A DNA stretch of 64,000 bases. It comes from an uncultured Bacilli bacterium. GTDB taxonomy: Bacteria; Bacillota_I; Bacilli_A; RF39; UBA660. The stretch covers positions 1 through 64,000 of the forward strand of contig CAKOJR010000003.1 in assembly GCA_934090735.1 (NCBI GenBank), written 5' to 3'. Of this stretch, positions 33,980-42,147 are shown piece after piece. Position 1 is the first letter of the stretch; every line of letters starts with the position of its first letter. The position numbers and the translations under genes are program-made. The notes below the pieces were generated by a model. The model worked only from the letters and a program-made list of their open reading frames with translations. It was not told the DNA's origin and searched no databases.

Positions 33980-35248
33980 TTATTTTTCCTCCATTTTACT
34001 TAATTTATTTATAATGACATCGTATAAATCGTATGTTGTATCCGTATTTACAATAATATTGTTTATTTCTGGCGATATACTATTTTTGTAAATATATTCT
34101 TTCACCAAATTGTAAATTAGTCTTTCTTTATAAAAATAACAATCTTTTAAATCATCATTTTTATTAAATTTTTCGATTTCATGATACATATCAACTAGAT
34201 TCTGAGATTTTATGCTATCACAATTGTTTAAACACATTATATATTTTTTCATAATCGAGTTAATAGAATAATTCTTTCTTACATTATTTGTTAAGAAGTT
34301 TCTATCATATGTGGATGGAATTTTTTCATTATAAGCGTTTGTATGGTTGTTGATAAAATTATAATCTTTTGTTTCAAGATATATTTTTTTATTAATATAA
34401 CCAGTTATTTTTCCATATCCTATTAATATTGTTGGGTATCCCATCATTAACGACTCTAATACTACTCTACCGATGCCGATTATTCCGTTATATTTATTAT
34501 TTACGGTTTGATATAAATTATTTGAGTATCCAATATAGTTTATTTTTGAATTAAGTTCTTCCTCGGATATAAAATTTTTTAATTCTTCAACTTTATTGCC
34601 GTCCCCATAAATATCAACTGAATCAATACCGAATTTTTCAATATTCAATATCATTTTTTTTATTTCTTCTATTTTGTCGTCACTGATTCTAGAGATTAAA
34701 GCCCATTTATGGTTGTTTACAACAGTTGCTTTAGGGAATTTCTTTTCATCTATTGGATTTGGTATTAATTCGATGTTTTTATATCCGATTCTTTCAAAAC
34801 AATTTTTGCCATTTTGAGTTACAGTTAAAAGTTTTGCTACGCAATTTTTTTCAAAGGCGTGATAAAATATTGGACCACTTATCATTGTTTTTAAAAAGTT
34901 AAAACTTCCTTGGCCGTGATATGTATATAGTAATTTAACTCCTGTTAATTGACTTGCAAATAATGAAGCAAAAAAACAATAATATGGGTGTACTTGTATA
35001 ACATCAATTTTATTTTCATTAATTATTTTTACAAGCATTTCAACATCATTGCAAAACTTTTCTATTGTATCTGCATATGAAAATGAAAAATCTGTATATA
35101 TTTGTGCGTTTTTCAAATCTACATCTTCTTTGTAATTGCCGAAGCAAAAAATCATTTTGTAATTTTGGGGCAAATTGCTGTAATACGTTTTTATTTGTGT
35201 TTCTAAACCTCCCATTGAGAAGTTATCTGAAACAACTAATATATTCAT
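33980..35248 (-). CDS. Glycosyltransferase, GT4-like
   Basis: 422 residues. The N-terminus MNILVVSDNFSMGGLETQIK is the typical glycine-rich acceptor loop of GT4 enzymes; IQVHPYYCFFASLFASQL and LLYTYHGQGSF follow. The C-terminal donor region is less usual (YNGIIGIGRVVLESLMMGYP supplies the conserved Glu). Fits within the operon between mnaA and the larger glycosyltransferase. Acceptor unknown. Confidence 0.8.
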   Translation of the reverse strand: MNILVVSDNFSMGGLETQIKTYYSNLPQNYKMIFCFGNYKEDVDLKNAQIYTDFSFSYADTIEKFCNDVEMLVKIINENKIDVIQVHPYYCFFASLFASQLTGVKLLYTYHGQGSFNFLKTMISGPIFYHAFEKNCVAKLLTVTQNGKNCFERIGYKNIELIPNPIDEKKFPKATVVNNHKWALISRISDDKIEEIKKMILNIEKFGIDSVDIYGDGNKVEELKNFISEEELNSKINYIGYSNNLYQTVNNKYNGIIGIGRVVLESLMMGYPTILIGYGKITGYINKKIYLETKDYNFINNHTNAYNEKIPSTYDRNFLTNNVRKNYSINSIMKKYIMCLNNCDSIKSQNLVDMYHEIEKFNKNDDLKDCYFYKERLIYNLVKEYIYKNSISPEINNIIVNTDTTYDLYDVIINKLSKMEEK

Positions 35249-35256
35249 ATTTCCTC

Positions 35257-37161
35257 CTATATTTCTATAATTTCTTCTTCCCTATTTATTTTTAATCCTT
35301 TTTCTAAATAAATTTTAATAGCTTTGCTTGCTACAACTTCATCATAATCTACAAGTTGCAGCATGCTATTAGAAATTGTATCCTTACTTATTTTTTTACT
35401 ACTACGAATATAGATAAGATTTTTATTAAGAAGCTCTTCTTTAATCAGTTTTAGTGTTTCTTTTGATAAATTGCTTGCGTCTTTAACGTAGAATTCTACA
35501 AGACCTATATTTTCTGATTTTCCTTTTAAATTAAATGATAGTAATTCTTTTTTCCATCTATTTTTCCAAATTTCTTTGTTAAATGCTTTAGCAGTTTCAA
35601 CTGCATTTTTTCTTATTTTTCCTTGCTTATCAATATTATCGATAATATTTTCAAGAGTTTCTAGCACTGAGTTTTTATCAGGTTCAACTAGATAACCATT
35701 TAGTCCATTTATGATTAAGTCAGTAAGACCACCGATTCTTGTACATACTACAATATTTCCAGTAGATAGTGCTTCTAGGCAAGATAAGCTTGTTCCTTCA
35801 CTATATAAGGTTGGAACAAGGGAGATATCAGACATTTTATAAACCTCATGCATTTTTTCAGGTTCTTTACTATAGCAAAATAATCTATCTGGATATTTTG
35901 CCATTTTTGCTTTAATTTTGTTAACGTCTTCATCGAAACCTTTACCAACAAAATGGATTTCGACATTGTCATATTTTTTAAATAAGTCATCAACAATATC
36001 TAATAGAAGATACATACCTCTTGGTTCATATAGTCTTCTCGGATAAGTTATAACTATTTTTCCAGGCTTTTTAAAATTATTGTCTTCTTTAAATTCTTTA
36101 GTATTAACATAATTTGGAATTACTTTTATTTTTTGATTTCCTAGTTCATAATCTATTGTTTGAAACCAATTTGCTGTATTTGTATCAACTGATATCATCT
36201 TATCACAATTCATTGCTGACTCGATAAACATTCTTTTAGAGTTCCAAAAAGAAATTGCATTATGATTCTTATTAGATGGATTATCCCATGCAATTCCATG
36301 ACTTATACCAATTGATGGTGTAATTTTTTGAGGAAAGCATTCGTAGAAAGCTGATAAGATATGAAGCTGACTTTTACCCGCTGTTGCTATTTTATATAAA
36401 TCTACCTGCTCATCTAGATATTTTTCGCTGTAGTTTAATGGTGTAGTTGGATTGTATAGTCCAATAACGTTTATGTTTCTGAATTTTTTAAAAAATGGTT
36501 TTTCAGCATTTTGATAGATATCAAAGTTATAGCCAAGTTCTTCACAAATTTCATTAAGGTCTACTAAATATCTTTCTGCACCACCCGAATAATAATTCGT
36601 TCCTAGATAATTAAAGAATGTAGCTGCTTTTGCTGTTATACTTCCCTTATTTTCATAGTTTGATAATAATTTGATTTCAGTTATTGTGTCTTTAATATTT
36701 TCTAGATAATCTTCTAATTCATCAATTGTTACATTATAGCAGTTTAAAAAGTAAGACACATTTTCTTTTTGATCTGTTACGAAGATAAAACTTTTTGATA
36801 AAAAATGCATTTTAAATTCTTCGAAAGTTAAATTTTGACATTTTTCAATTTTGTCATCGTTATTTAAAATAAATATGTTAAAATCTCTTTTATTAAATTT
36901 TTCATGTGCTTTTTCATATATTTTTTTGCTTTTAAAAACAATATTTATTTTATATGGTTTAAAATTCAATTGGGTAATTTTACCTGCATTTTTTGTAACA
37001 GGAATAGCTATTGTATTATTTTTCTTATTTAATTTTTTTTCATTTAATTTTCTCTTAATGCCACTGATTCCTGAATCTTTAAATATTATCATCGCATTAA
37101 CTAGTGATACTAGTTTATACTTTCTTAAGATGTTATACGCTCTTATGTCTTTATTATCCAT
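35257..37161 (-). CDS. Two-part glycosyltransferase with an extra N-terminal domain
   Basis: 634 residues. Residues about 185-520 are a GT4 enzyme (NYYSGGAERYLVDLNEIC near the beginning; IVITYPRRLYEPRGMYLLLD and LVPTLYSEGTSLSCLEALS in the donor domain). The first ~180 residues have no recognised family but include predicted alpha/beta structure, and the last ~110 residues form another unassigned part. The size and added domains are unlike simple wall glycosyltransferases. One base before tagH. Confidence 0.8.
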   Translation of the reverse strand: MDNKDIRAYNILRKYKLVSLVNAMIIFKDSGISGIKRKLNEKKLNKKNNTIAIPVTKNAGKITQLNFKPYKINIVFKSKKIYEKAHEKFNKRDFNIFILNNDDKIEKCQNLTFEEFKMHFLSKSFIFVTDQKENVSYFLNCYNVTIDELEDYLENIKDTITEIKLLSNYENKGSITAKAATFFNYLGTNYYSGGAERYLVDLNEICEELGYNFDIYQNAEKPFFKKFRNINVIGLYNPTTPLNYSEKYLDEQVDLYKIATAGKSQLHILSAFYECFPQKITPSIGISHGIAWDNPSNKNHNAISFWNSKRMFIESAMNCDKMISVDTNTANWFQTIDYELGNQKIKVIPNYVNTKEFKEDNNFKKPGKIVITYPRRLYEPRGMYLLLDIVDDLFKKYDNVEIHFVGKGFDEDVNKIKAKMAKYPDRLFCYSKEPEKMHEVYKMSDISLVPTLYSEGTSLSCLEALSTGNIVVCTRIGGLTDLIINGLNGYLVEPDKNSVLETLENIIDNIDKQGKIRKNAVETAKAFNKEIWKNRWKKELLSFNLKGKSENIGLVEFYVKDASNLSKETLKLIKEELLNKNLIYIRSSKKISKDTISNSMLQLVDYDEVVASKAIKIYLEKGLKINREEEIIEI

Positions 37162-37162
37162 T

Positions 37163-37936
37163 TTACTTTTCCTTCTCCAATCCTAAATATGTTAGATATT
37201 CATCACATATTTCTTTACCACCTATTTTTTTGATTTCTCCGTGGTCTATCCAGACTATTTTATCACACATTTTTTGAATTTGATCAATAGAATGCGATAC
37301 AAATAATACTGTTGTTCCTCCTGTAATCATGCTCATCATTTTCTTTTCACTTTTTGCTTGAAAGGCAATGTCACCGACAGATAGTATTTCATCAACAATT
37401 AATATTTCTGGTTCTACTATAGTTGCTATTGAGAATGCTAATCTAGCTGTCATACCCGATGAAAAGTTTTGAACAGGAACGTCCATAAAGTCTTGTAATT
37501 CTGAGAACTCTACTATTTCATTAAACTTAGAATCTATTAATTCTTTTGAATAGCCCATTACTGCACCATTTAAATAGATATTTTCTTTTGCAGTAAGCTG
37601 TGGATCAAATCCAGCTCCTAATTCAATCATTGGGCAAATATTACCATATGACTTAACTTTTCCTTTGGTCGGTTTCATAACACCAGCAATGATTTTTAGT
37701 AGTGTAGACTTGCCTGCTCCATTTGTTCCAATAAAACCAACTACTTCACCTTTTTTTATTTTAAAATCGATATGCTTCAAAGCCCAAAAATCATTATTAA
37801 TTTTCTTCGTTTTTTTATCTTTTTTAAAAAGGCTTATAAAAGCTTGCTTTAGAGAGAAACCTTTTTCTATTCCTAAGTTGAATCTCATTGACACGTCTTC
37901 AATACTAATCATTATTTTTTCATTTTCTTTTTTCAT
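37163..37936 (-). CDS. tagH: Teichoic/polysaccharide ABC exporter ATPase
   Basis: 257 residues. Walker A GTNGAGKSTLL, signature FSSGMTARLAFS, Walker B ILIVDEILSVGD, as in TagH/Wzt/RfbE polysaccharide exporters. The ATG at 37934-37936 has GGAGG 5 bases upstream; 21 further in-frame codons upstream would overlap tagG and lack a site. It has no C-terminal carbohydrate-binding domain, so it exports without the Wzt type of end recognition. Forms the exporter with the TagG-like permease. Confidence 0.92.
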   Translation of the reverse strand: MKKENEKIMISIEDVSMRFNLGIEKGFSLKQAFISLFKKDKKTKKINNDFWALKHIDFKIKKGEVVGFIGTNGAGKSTLLKIIAGVMKPTKGKVKSYGNICPMIELGAGFDPQLTAKENIYLNGAVMGYSKELIDSKFNEIVEFSELQDFMDVPVQNFSSGMTARLAFSIATIVEPEILIVDEILSVGDIAFQAKSEKKMMSMITGGTTVLFVSHSIDQIQKMCDKIVWIDHGEIKKIGGKEICDEYLTYLGLEKEK

Positions 37937-37946
37937 AGTTCCTCCA

Positions 37947-38735
37947 TTAAACATAGTAAATGAATTTGTCTTGATTTTTCTTAAAGACAAATGCGCCAAT
38001 TAATAGAGTTAAAATACTGGCAACTGCGCATCCGGCAAATTGACCAGCTGTTGGCATTTCATTGTATAAAATTATTGTTCTTGCAAAATTTATAAATTGG
38101 TAAAGTGGGTTAAATTTCATTATAAATGTTAATGTTTCGTTGCCAATTATTTTTATGTCATACATTATTGGTGTTAAGTAAGTCCAGATACTAATAACTA
38201 TACCATATATGTAGAACATATCCCGCATAAATACAGAAATAGCTGATAGTAGAAATCCCATTCCAAGCGTGAATATGAATAGGCATAGAAAAGCGTATGG
38301 TAGAAGTAAATGATACCAGTTTAATCCTGTATCTGTTAAAAGTATAACACCATATAATGGTATAAGTGTTAATAAGAAGTTAATTCCGACAAATAAACAT
38401 TTTGATAAAGGAAAGATATATTTTGGTATGTAAACTTTATTTATTAATGAAAAGTTTGCAACTACACTACTCATTGCTAAATTTGATGCTTCACTAAAAT
38501 AGTTAAAGAAGGTTAGGCCTATCATTAAATAAGCTAAATAGTTTACTCCAGTTGTTGACATTTTAAACACATTTGAAAATACAATTGCAAGTACACTCAT
38601 CATAAGGACTGGATAAAGAATGCTCCATAAAACGCCTAATATGCTTCTTTTGTATTTTACTTTAAAATCTCTAGCTACTAGTTGTTCTAATAAAAATTTA
38701 TATTTTTTTAAACTTAATACGATTTTTTTTGTCAT
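37947..38735 (-). CDS. tagG: Teichoic/polysaccharide ABC exporter permease
   Basis: 262 residues, six helices, ABC-2 type. DFKVKYKRSILGVLWSILYP at the start and FNPLYQFINFARTII near the end are the TagG/RfbA signatures. It begins 5 bases before the stop codon region of the polymerase-TagA gene, with AAGGTGA in that gene's last codons. Pairs with tagH. Confidence 0.92.
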   Translation of the reverse strand: MTKKIVLSLKKYKFLLEQLVARDFKVKYKRSILGVLWSILYPVLMMSVLAIVFSNVFKMSTTGVNYLAYLMIGLTFFNYFSEASNLAMSSVVANFSLINKVYIPKYIFPLSKCLFVGINFLLTLIPLYGVILLTDTGLNWYHLLLPYAFLCLFIFTLGMGFLLSAISVFMRDMFYIYGIVISIWTYLTPIMYDIKIIGNETLTFIMKFNPLYQFINFARTIILYNEMPTAGQFAGCAVASILTLLIGAFVFKKNQDKFIYYV

Positions 38736-38739
38736 TATT

Positions 38740-40899
38740 TCAATCACCTTTCTTATTATAGCAACTATTTCTAAAGATTACCAGATATACGAATTTAAAT
38801 AAACCTAAATTTTGTCTTATACGTTTTGGTTCTTTAACCATCCTGTAAAGCCATTCTAAATGCGTTTTTTGATATAACTTAGGTGCTCTTTTAGTGTAGC
38901 CTGATATTACGTCGAATGTTCCACCAACTGGCATGATTATTTTAATGCTTTTAAGTTCTTTCTTGTTGTTTAAAATAAAGTTTTCTTGTTTTGGTGAGCC
39001 AAGAGCTACAAGAAGTACATCTGGTCTTTTCTTTTTAATATCTTTTAATGCTTCTTTTTCATTTATATAGCCGTCTTTAACGCCACAAATTGAGATACTT
39101 GAATGTTTATTAATTATTTTCTTTTTAGCTTCTTCAACAACGTGTTTTTTAGAACCATATAAATAGACTTTTAAATTATTTTTTTCTGATAGTTTTAAAA
39201 GTTCATCTACCATATCTACTCCAGTTATTTGATTATAACCGATGTTTTCTTTCAGTTTTAGTGCAAGAATGGTTCCGATTCCATCTGGTATATTATATTT
39301 TTGGCTGTTAAACTCTTTTACGGCTTTTTTATTTTTGCAAAAATTATACATTATTAATGGATTAAGATTGAAGATTATGTTTTGTTTGTTATTTTTTATA
39401 TCCGTACTTAATTCATTGATCATTTCCCCTTTTTTTAATTTTGGTACGTTAAATCCGAGGATTTTTGTTACTGTCATTTTTTTCTTATATTCATTAAGAG
39501 CTATTCCTATAATAAATGATAGTGGAATTATTGTAGATGATGCATTTAGGAGATTTCCGCTGAAGTATGCGCTTACTAAGAATATGCCGATACCTAAAAG
39601 ATACATTAAATTTAAAAAATTTAATCTTTTTTCTAAATTAGACAAGAGTTTAAATGCTAGATAAAAGTAGCTAATAAAGTATGGGGATAAGAAAATTATG
39701 GTTCCAATTATTCCAATGCTATAGTACTGCATTATGTAATCTTGTTCAATGTTAACTATGTTTATAATTTTGTTGTAACCTATTCCTAAATATTTATTTA
39801 AAGGATTTGCTTCCTCAAAGCTGACATGTTTTATGATTCTTCGCTCTATATATCTTGAATTTGCGAAATCAATGTTTTCTTTATTTAGTTTATCCCAGAA
39901 ATCTTTGTCATTTTCATATGGATAATATCGGTTAATAAAGTTCATATTTAAATTTTTATTTTCTAATTCATTAACTGTATTTTTATCTAAATTTTCCTTT
40001 TTTACTTGTTTCTCTTTTTTTATCTTTTGCGGTTTGTTTTTAGTTTCGACAATTTCGGTTGTCTCTAATTTATCATAGAAGTCTTTTCTTTTTAAAAGTG
40101 GACTATATGCTAGTAGGATATTTGATGTAATGGTTATAATTAACAAAGTTAGTAGAAATTTATAGTTGACTTTTTCTTTTTTGGTAAGTATTAAGAATAT
40201 GTAAATTATAAAAGAGACTACAATAATTATTAGCGGGCCTATACTTGATAGTCTGTTTCCGATTATTAGCATGGCAATTATAGTTAGTATGCATAGTACT
40301 TTGTCATATAATTTATTTTTTTCTTTAATTTCATTTAATAAAAGTGGAAAATAAAGTAAAACAACAGCCACTATTTGGTTTGCTAAATGAAATAGTCCTT
40401 TACAAGAAACGTTTTCAAAATAAATCTCTTTATTATTAAACCAGTCTAAAATACTGTATGATATTTTTTCAAAACTGTATGATGAGTAGCCAATTTTAAA
40501 CAAATCGCAAATTATAATATTTAGTGTTATAAAGCATAGAATTAGTTTTATATATTTAATTGACTTATGGTAGTTTATATTAAGTTTATGGACTGTGTAG
40601 ATGGTGAAAACACTAAGTAACATTTTCCAAAAGTATAGTGTTTCATCTAAAAAATTATTTACATGAATGTCGTGAATGATAATGTATATTAGGCTTATGC
40701 CAAAATAGATAAAGAGATATTTTCTTTCCTTTTTAGTGCTTAGTTTAATAAAAAGAATTATAAAGTATATTGTTATTATTAATGTCTTTATTAAAGTTGA
40801 TATGCTATTATAAAATATGTGTAAGTCTAAAATTATAAAAAAAAAGTAAAGACTTAGAAAAATTGTAATTGCAAGATTTTCTATATTGTTTTTTTTCAT
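38740..40899 (-). CDS. Fused Wzy/O-antigen-ligase-like membrane protein and TagA/WecG glycosyltransferase
   Basis: 719 residues. Residues 1-~475 are a polytopic membrane protein (10-12 helices) resembling O-antigen polymerase/ligase: GNRLSSIGPLIIIV and a large external loop followed by YLGIGYNKI and QDYIMQYYSIGIIGTIIF. Residues ~490-719 are a GT26 enzyme: IPDGIGTILALKL, ITGVDMVDELL, VALGSPKQENFI, MPVGGTFDVISGYTKRAPKLYQ. TagA adds ManNAc to lipid-linked GlcNAc at the cytoplasmic face, so one chain carries both early and late steps. The ATG 40897-40899 has GGAGGT. Confidence 0.85.
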   Translation of the reverse strand: MKKNNIENLAITIFLSLYFFFIILDLHIFYNSISTLIKTLIITIYFIILFIKLSTKKERKYLFIYFGISLIYIIIHDIHVNNFLDETLYFWKMLLSVFTIYTVHKLNINYHKSIKYIKLILCFITLNIIICDLFKIGYSSYSFEKISYSILDWFNNKEIYFENVSCKGLFHLANQIVAVVLLYFPLLLNEIKEKNKLYDKVLCILTIIAMLIIGNRLSSIGPLIIIVVSFIIYIFLILTKKEKVNYKFLLTLLIITITSNILLAYSPLLKRKDFYDKLETTEIVETKNKPQKIKKEKQVKKENLDKNTVNELENKNLNMNFINRYYPYENDKDFWDKLNKENIDFANSRYIERRIIKHVSFEEANPLNKYLGIGYNKIINIVNIEQDYIMQYYSIGIIGTIIFLSPYFISYFYLAFKLLSNLEKRLNFLNLMYLLGIGIFLVSAYFSGNLLNASSTIIPLSFIIGIALNEYKKKMTVTKILGFNVPKLKKGEMINELSTDIKNNKQNIIFNLNPLIMYNFCKNKKAVKEFNSQKYNIPDGIGTILALKLKENIGYNQITGVDMVDELLKLSEKNNLKVYLYGSKKHVVEEAKKKIINKHSSISICGVKDGYINEKEALKDIKKKRPDVLLVALGSPKQENFILNNKKELKSIKIIMPVGGTFDVISGYTKRAPKLYQKTHLEWLYRMVKEPKRIRQNLGLFKFVYLVIFRNSCYNKKGD

Positions 40900-40914
40900 C
40901 TTTACCTCCACGAA

Positions 40915-41454
40915 CTATTTAGCACTTATGCCAATTGTTCCCTTAAATGTTCCATTATCATTTTTATCGTCTGTATAGTAAATGTTGATTGTGTATGTAT
41001 GTACTGAATTTTTTCCCTGATTAAATGTGCCAGGGCCCATTGTTATATTTGTAGTTCCATTAAGTTCTTTTGCTGGCTTTATGCTTTCAATAATTGTTCC
41101 TTTATTAGTGTAATTATTACTTACAATGTTGTATTTTAATGAGCCATTTTTAAATGTATTTTCATTAATTACTAGTGTTACATAGTATGATATATCCTCT
41201 GTGCTGTTATTTGTCCCAGTTAGTGTAAAAGTTTTACTAACTACTGGAGTATTTTTTGCTTCCGGTTTCGAAAACTCAATAGTGTTTGACCCACTAAAAG
41301 CAATGTTAATATCACCATTTTTAAGTTTTAGGTTTTCTGGTTTTGCGTTACCACTATCATTTACACTCAAATATGAGTAACTTCTACCAATTGCAATTAC
41401 TACTAAGATTGCTACTAAAAGTACATTAATAATTAGACGTTTATTTTTTTCCAT
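40915..41454 (-). CDS. Secreted TasA/camelysin-like protein
   Basis: 179 residues. One N-terminal hydrophobic helix (LIINVLLVAILVVIAIG) is followed by SYSYLSVNDSGN, matching the SipW-type signal cleavage region of TasA/CalY proteins, and a beta-rich domain with TFTLTGTNNSTEDISYYVTL. These proteins form extracellular fibres or surface structures in Bacillus. It is the first gene of the glycopolymer operon and ends 15 bases before the fusion gene. No SipW peptidase gene is present in the window. AGGTGA stands before the ATG at 41454. Confidence 0.7.
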   Translation of the reverse strand: MEKNKRLIINVLLVAILVVIAIGRSYSYLSVNDSGNAKPENLKLKNGDINIAFSGSNTIEFSKPEAKNTPVVSKTFTLTGTNNSTEDISYYVTLVINENTFKNGSLKYNIVSNNYTNKGTIIESIKPAKELNGTTNITMGPGTFNQGKNSVHTYTINIYYTDDKNDNGTFKGTIGISAK

Positions 41455-41614
41455 AGTTATCACCTAATTATAATTATAGAGGAAATATTTGTTTTTTGCT
41501 AGTATTAGTTGATTATTTTTAGTGTTTTTACAAATTTTATATTTTTAATTTTTATGATAACTTCTCCATAATAATCATAAATTATTGATATTTATTTGTT
41601 GAGGAGATGATTTT

Positions 41615-41736
41615 ATGAAAGAAAAAATAATAGTATTAGCACTACTTTAATTATTGCTCTACTTGTAGAATGTGGAATATTACTTTTACTACTTACTTAT
41701 ATATATTTTGATAAGAAGAAGTTAAAAAATTGTTAA
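41615..41736 (+). pseudogene. Small membrane protein ORF with a one-base frameshift
   Basis: GAGGAG precedes an ATG at 41615. The frame closes after 11 codons (TAA), but the +2/-1 shifted frame continues from the A-run (GAAAAAAT, 41621-41628) through a clear hydrophobic helix (TTLIIALLVECGILLLLLTY) to KKKLKNC and TAA at 41736. One added A restores a 39-residue single-helix protein. It could be a decayed gene, a sequencing error at the homopolymer, or a slippage site. Confidence 0.45.
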
Positions 41737-41783
41737 ATTTACTAAATATGGTATGGTTACAATAATAAATAGTAATTAAAAAG

Positions 41784-41805
41784 TTACGCTGCGGCGTAAT
41801 TTTTT
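41784..41805 (+). terminator. Plus-strand terminator, first of a tandem pair
   Basis: TTACGC-TGCG-GCGTAA with six T residues after it, downstream of the small frameshifted ORF. Confidence 0.7.
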
Positions 41806-41822
41806 GCTTTGAAGGTAATTTA

Positions 41823-41842
41823 TTACGCTACAACGTATTTTT
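41823..41842 (+). terminator. Plus-strand terminator, second of a tandem pair
   Basis: TTACG-CTACAA-CGTA followed by a T-run; a weaker near-copy of the hairpin 25 bases earlier. Confidence 0.45.
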
Positions 41843-41911
41843 TGTTTTAAATAATTTATGAAAATATAAACATTGAAAATTTAATTTTTGTAAAGCATTT
41901 TCAAAATAATT

Positions 41912-41940
41912 TTGACATTTTAATTTTTGCTAGATATAAT
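41912..41940 (+). promoter_or_regulatory. glmS promoter
   Basis: Perfect TTGACA (41912-41917), 17-base spacer, perfect TATAAT (41935-41940), with the ribozyme starting about 40 bases downstream. Confidence 0.9.
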
Positions 41941-41978
41941 GTGGTTAGTTATATCCTAAAAGGAGGATAATGATATAA

Positions 41979-42118
41979 TGAGCGCCAGACCCTATATGGG
42001 TGACGAGGCCAGTGGAGTATCGAAATATTCGGCGGGTGCCACTGCGGTAGGAAAATCGTTAGATTATTTATAAAAAATAAAATCAAAATTATAACAACAT
42101 AGGTAATCTTTCCAGCGT
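41979..42118 (+). ncRNA. glmS ribozyme-riboswitch
   Basis: Contains the conserved cleavage region AGCGCCAGA (cleavage expected between A41981 and G42982-equivalent G41982), then a short P1 hairpin ACCC-TATA-TGGGT, GACGAGG, GTGGAGTATCGAA and ATTCGGCGGGTGCCAC, and the distal helix TAGATTA...TAATC. It lies between the promoter and glmS, as in Gram-positive bacteria. Glucosamine-6-phosphate is the cofactor for self-cleavage, which leads to degradation of the downstream message. Confidence 0.95.
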
Positions 42119-42147
42119 TTTTAGTGTGCATTAAAGGAGAGATGATT

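Noticed and set aside
35775..35996. Alternative-frame ORF within the large glycosyltransferase
   Set aside because: Same strand, different frame inside a well-supported domain; no ribosome site.
39242..39664. 140-codon open frame opposite the TagA-fusion gene
   Set aside because: Antisense to a real gene; no start signal and no similarity to a known family.
41949..42131. 60-codon minus-strand frame over the glmS leader
   Set aside because: It covers the ribozyme; its sequence is explained by the RNA on the other strand.
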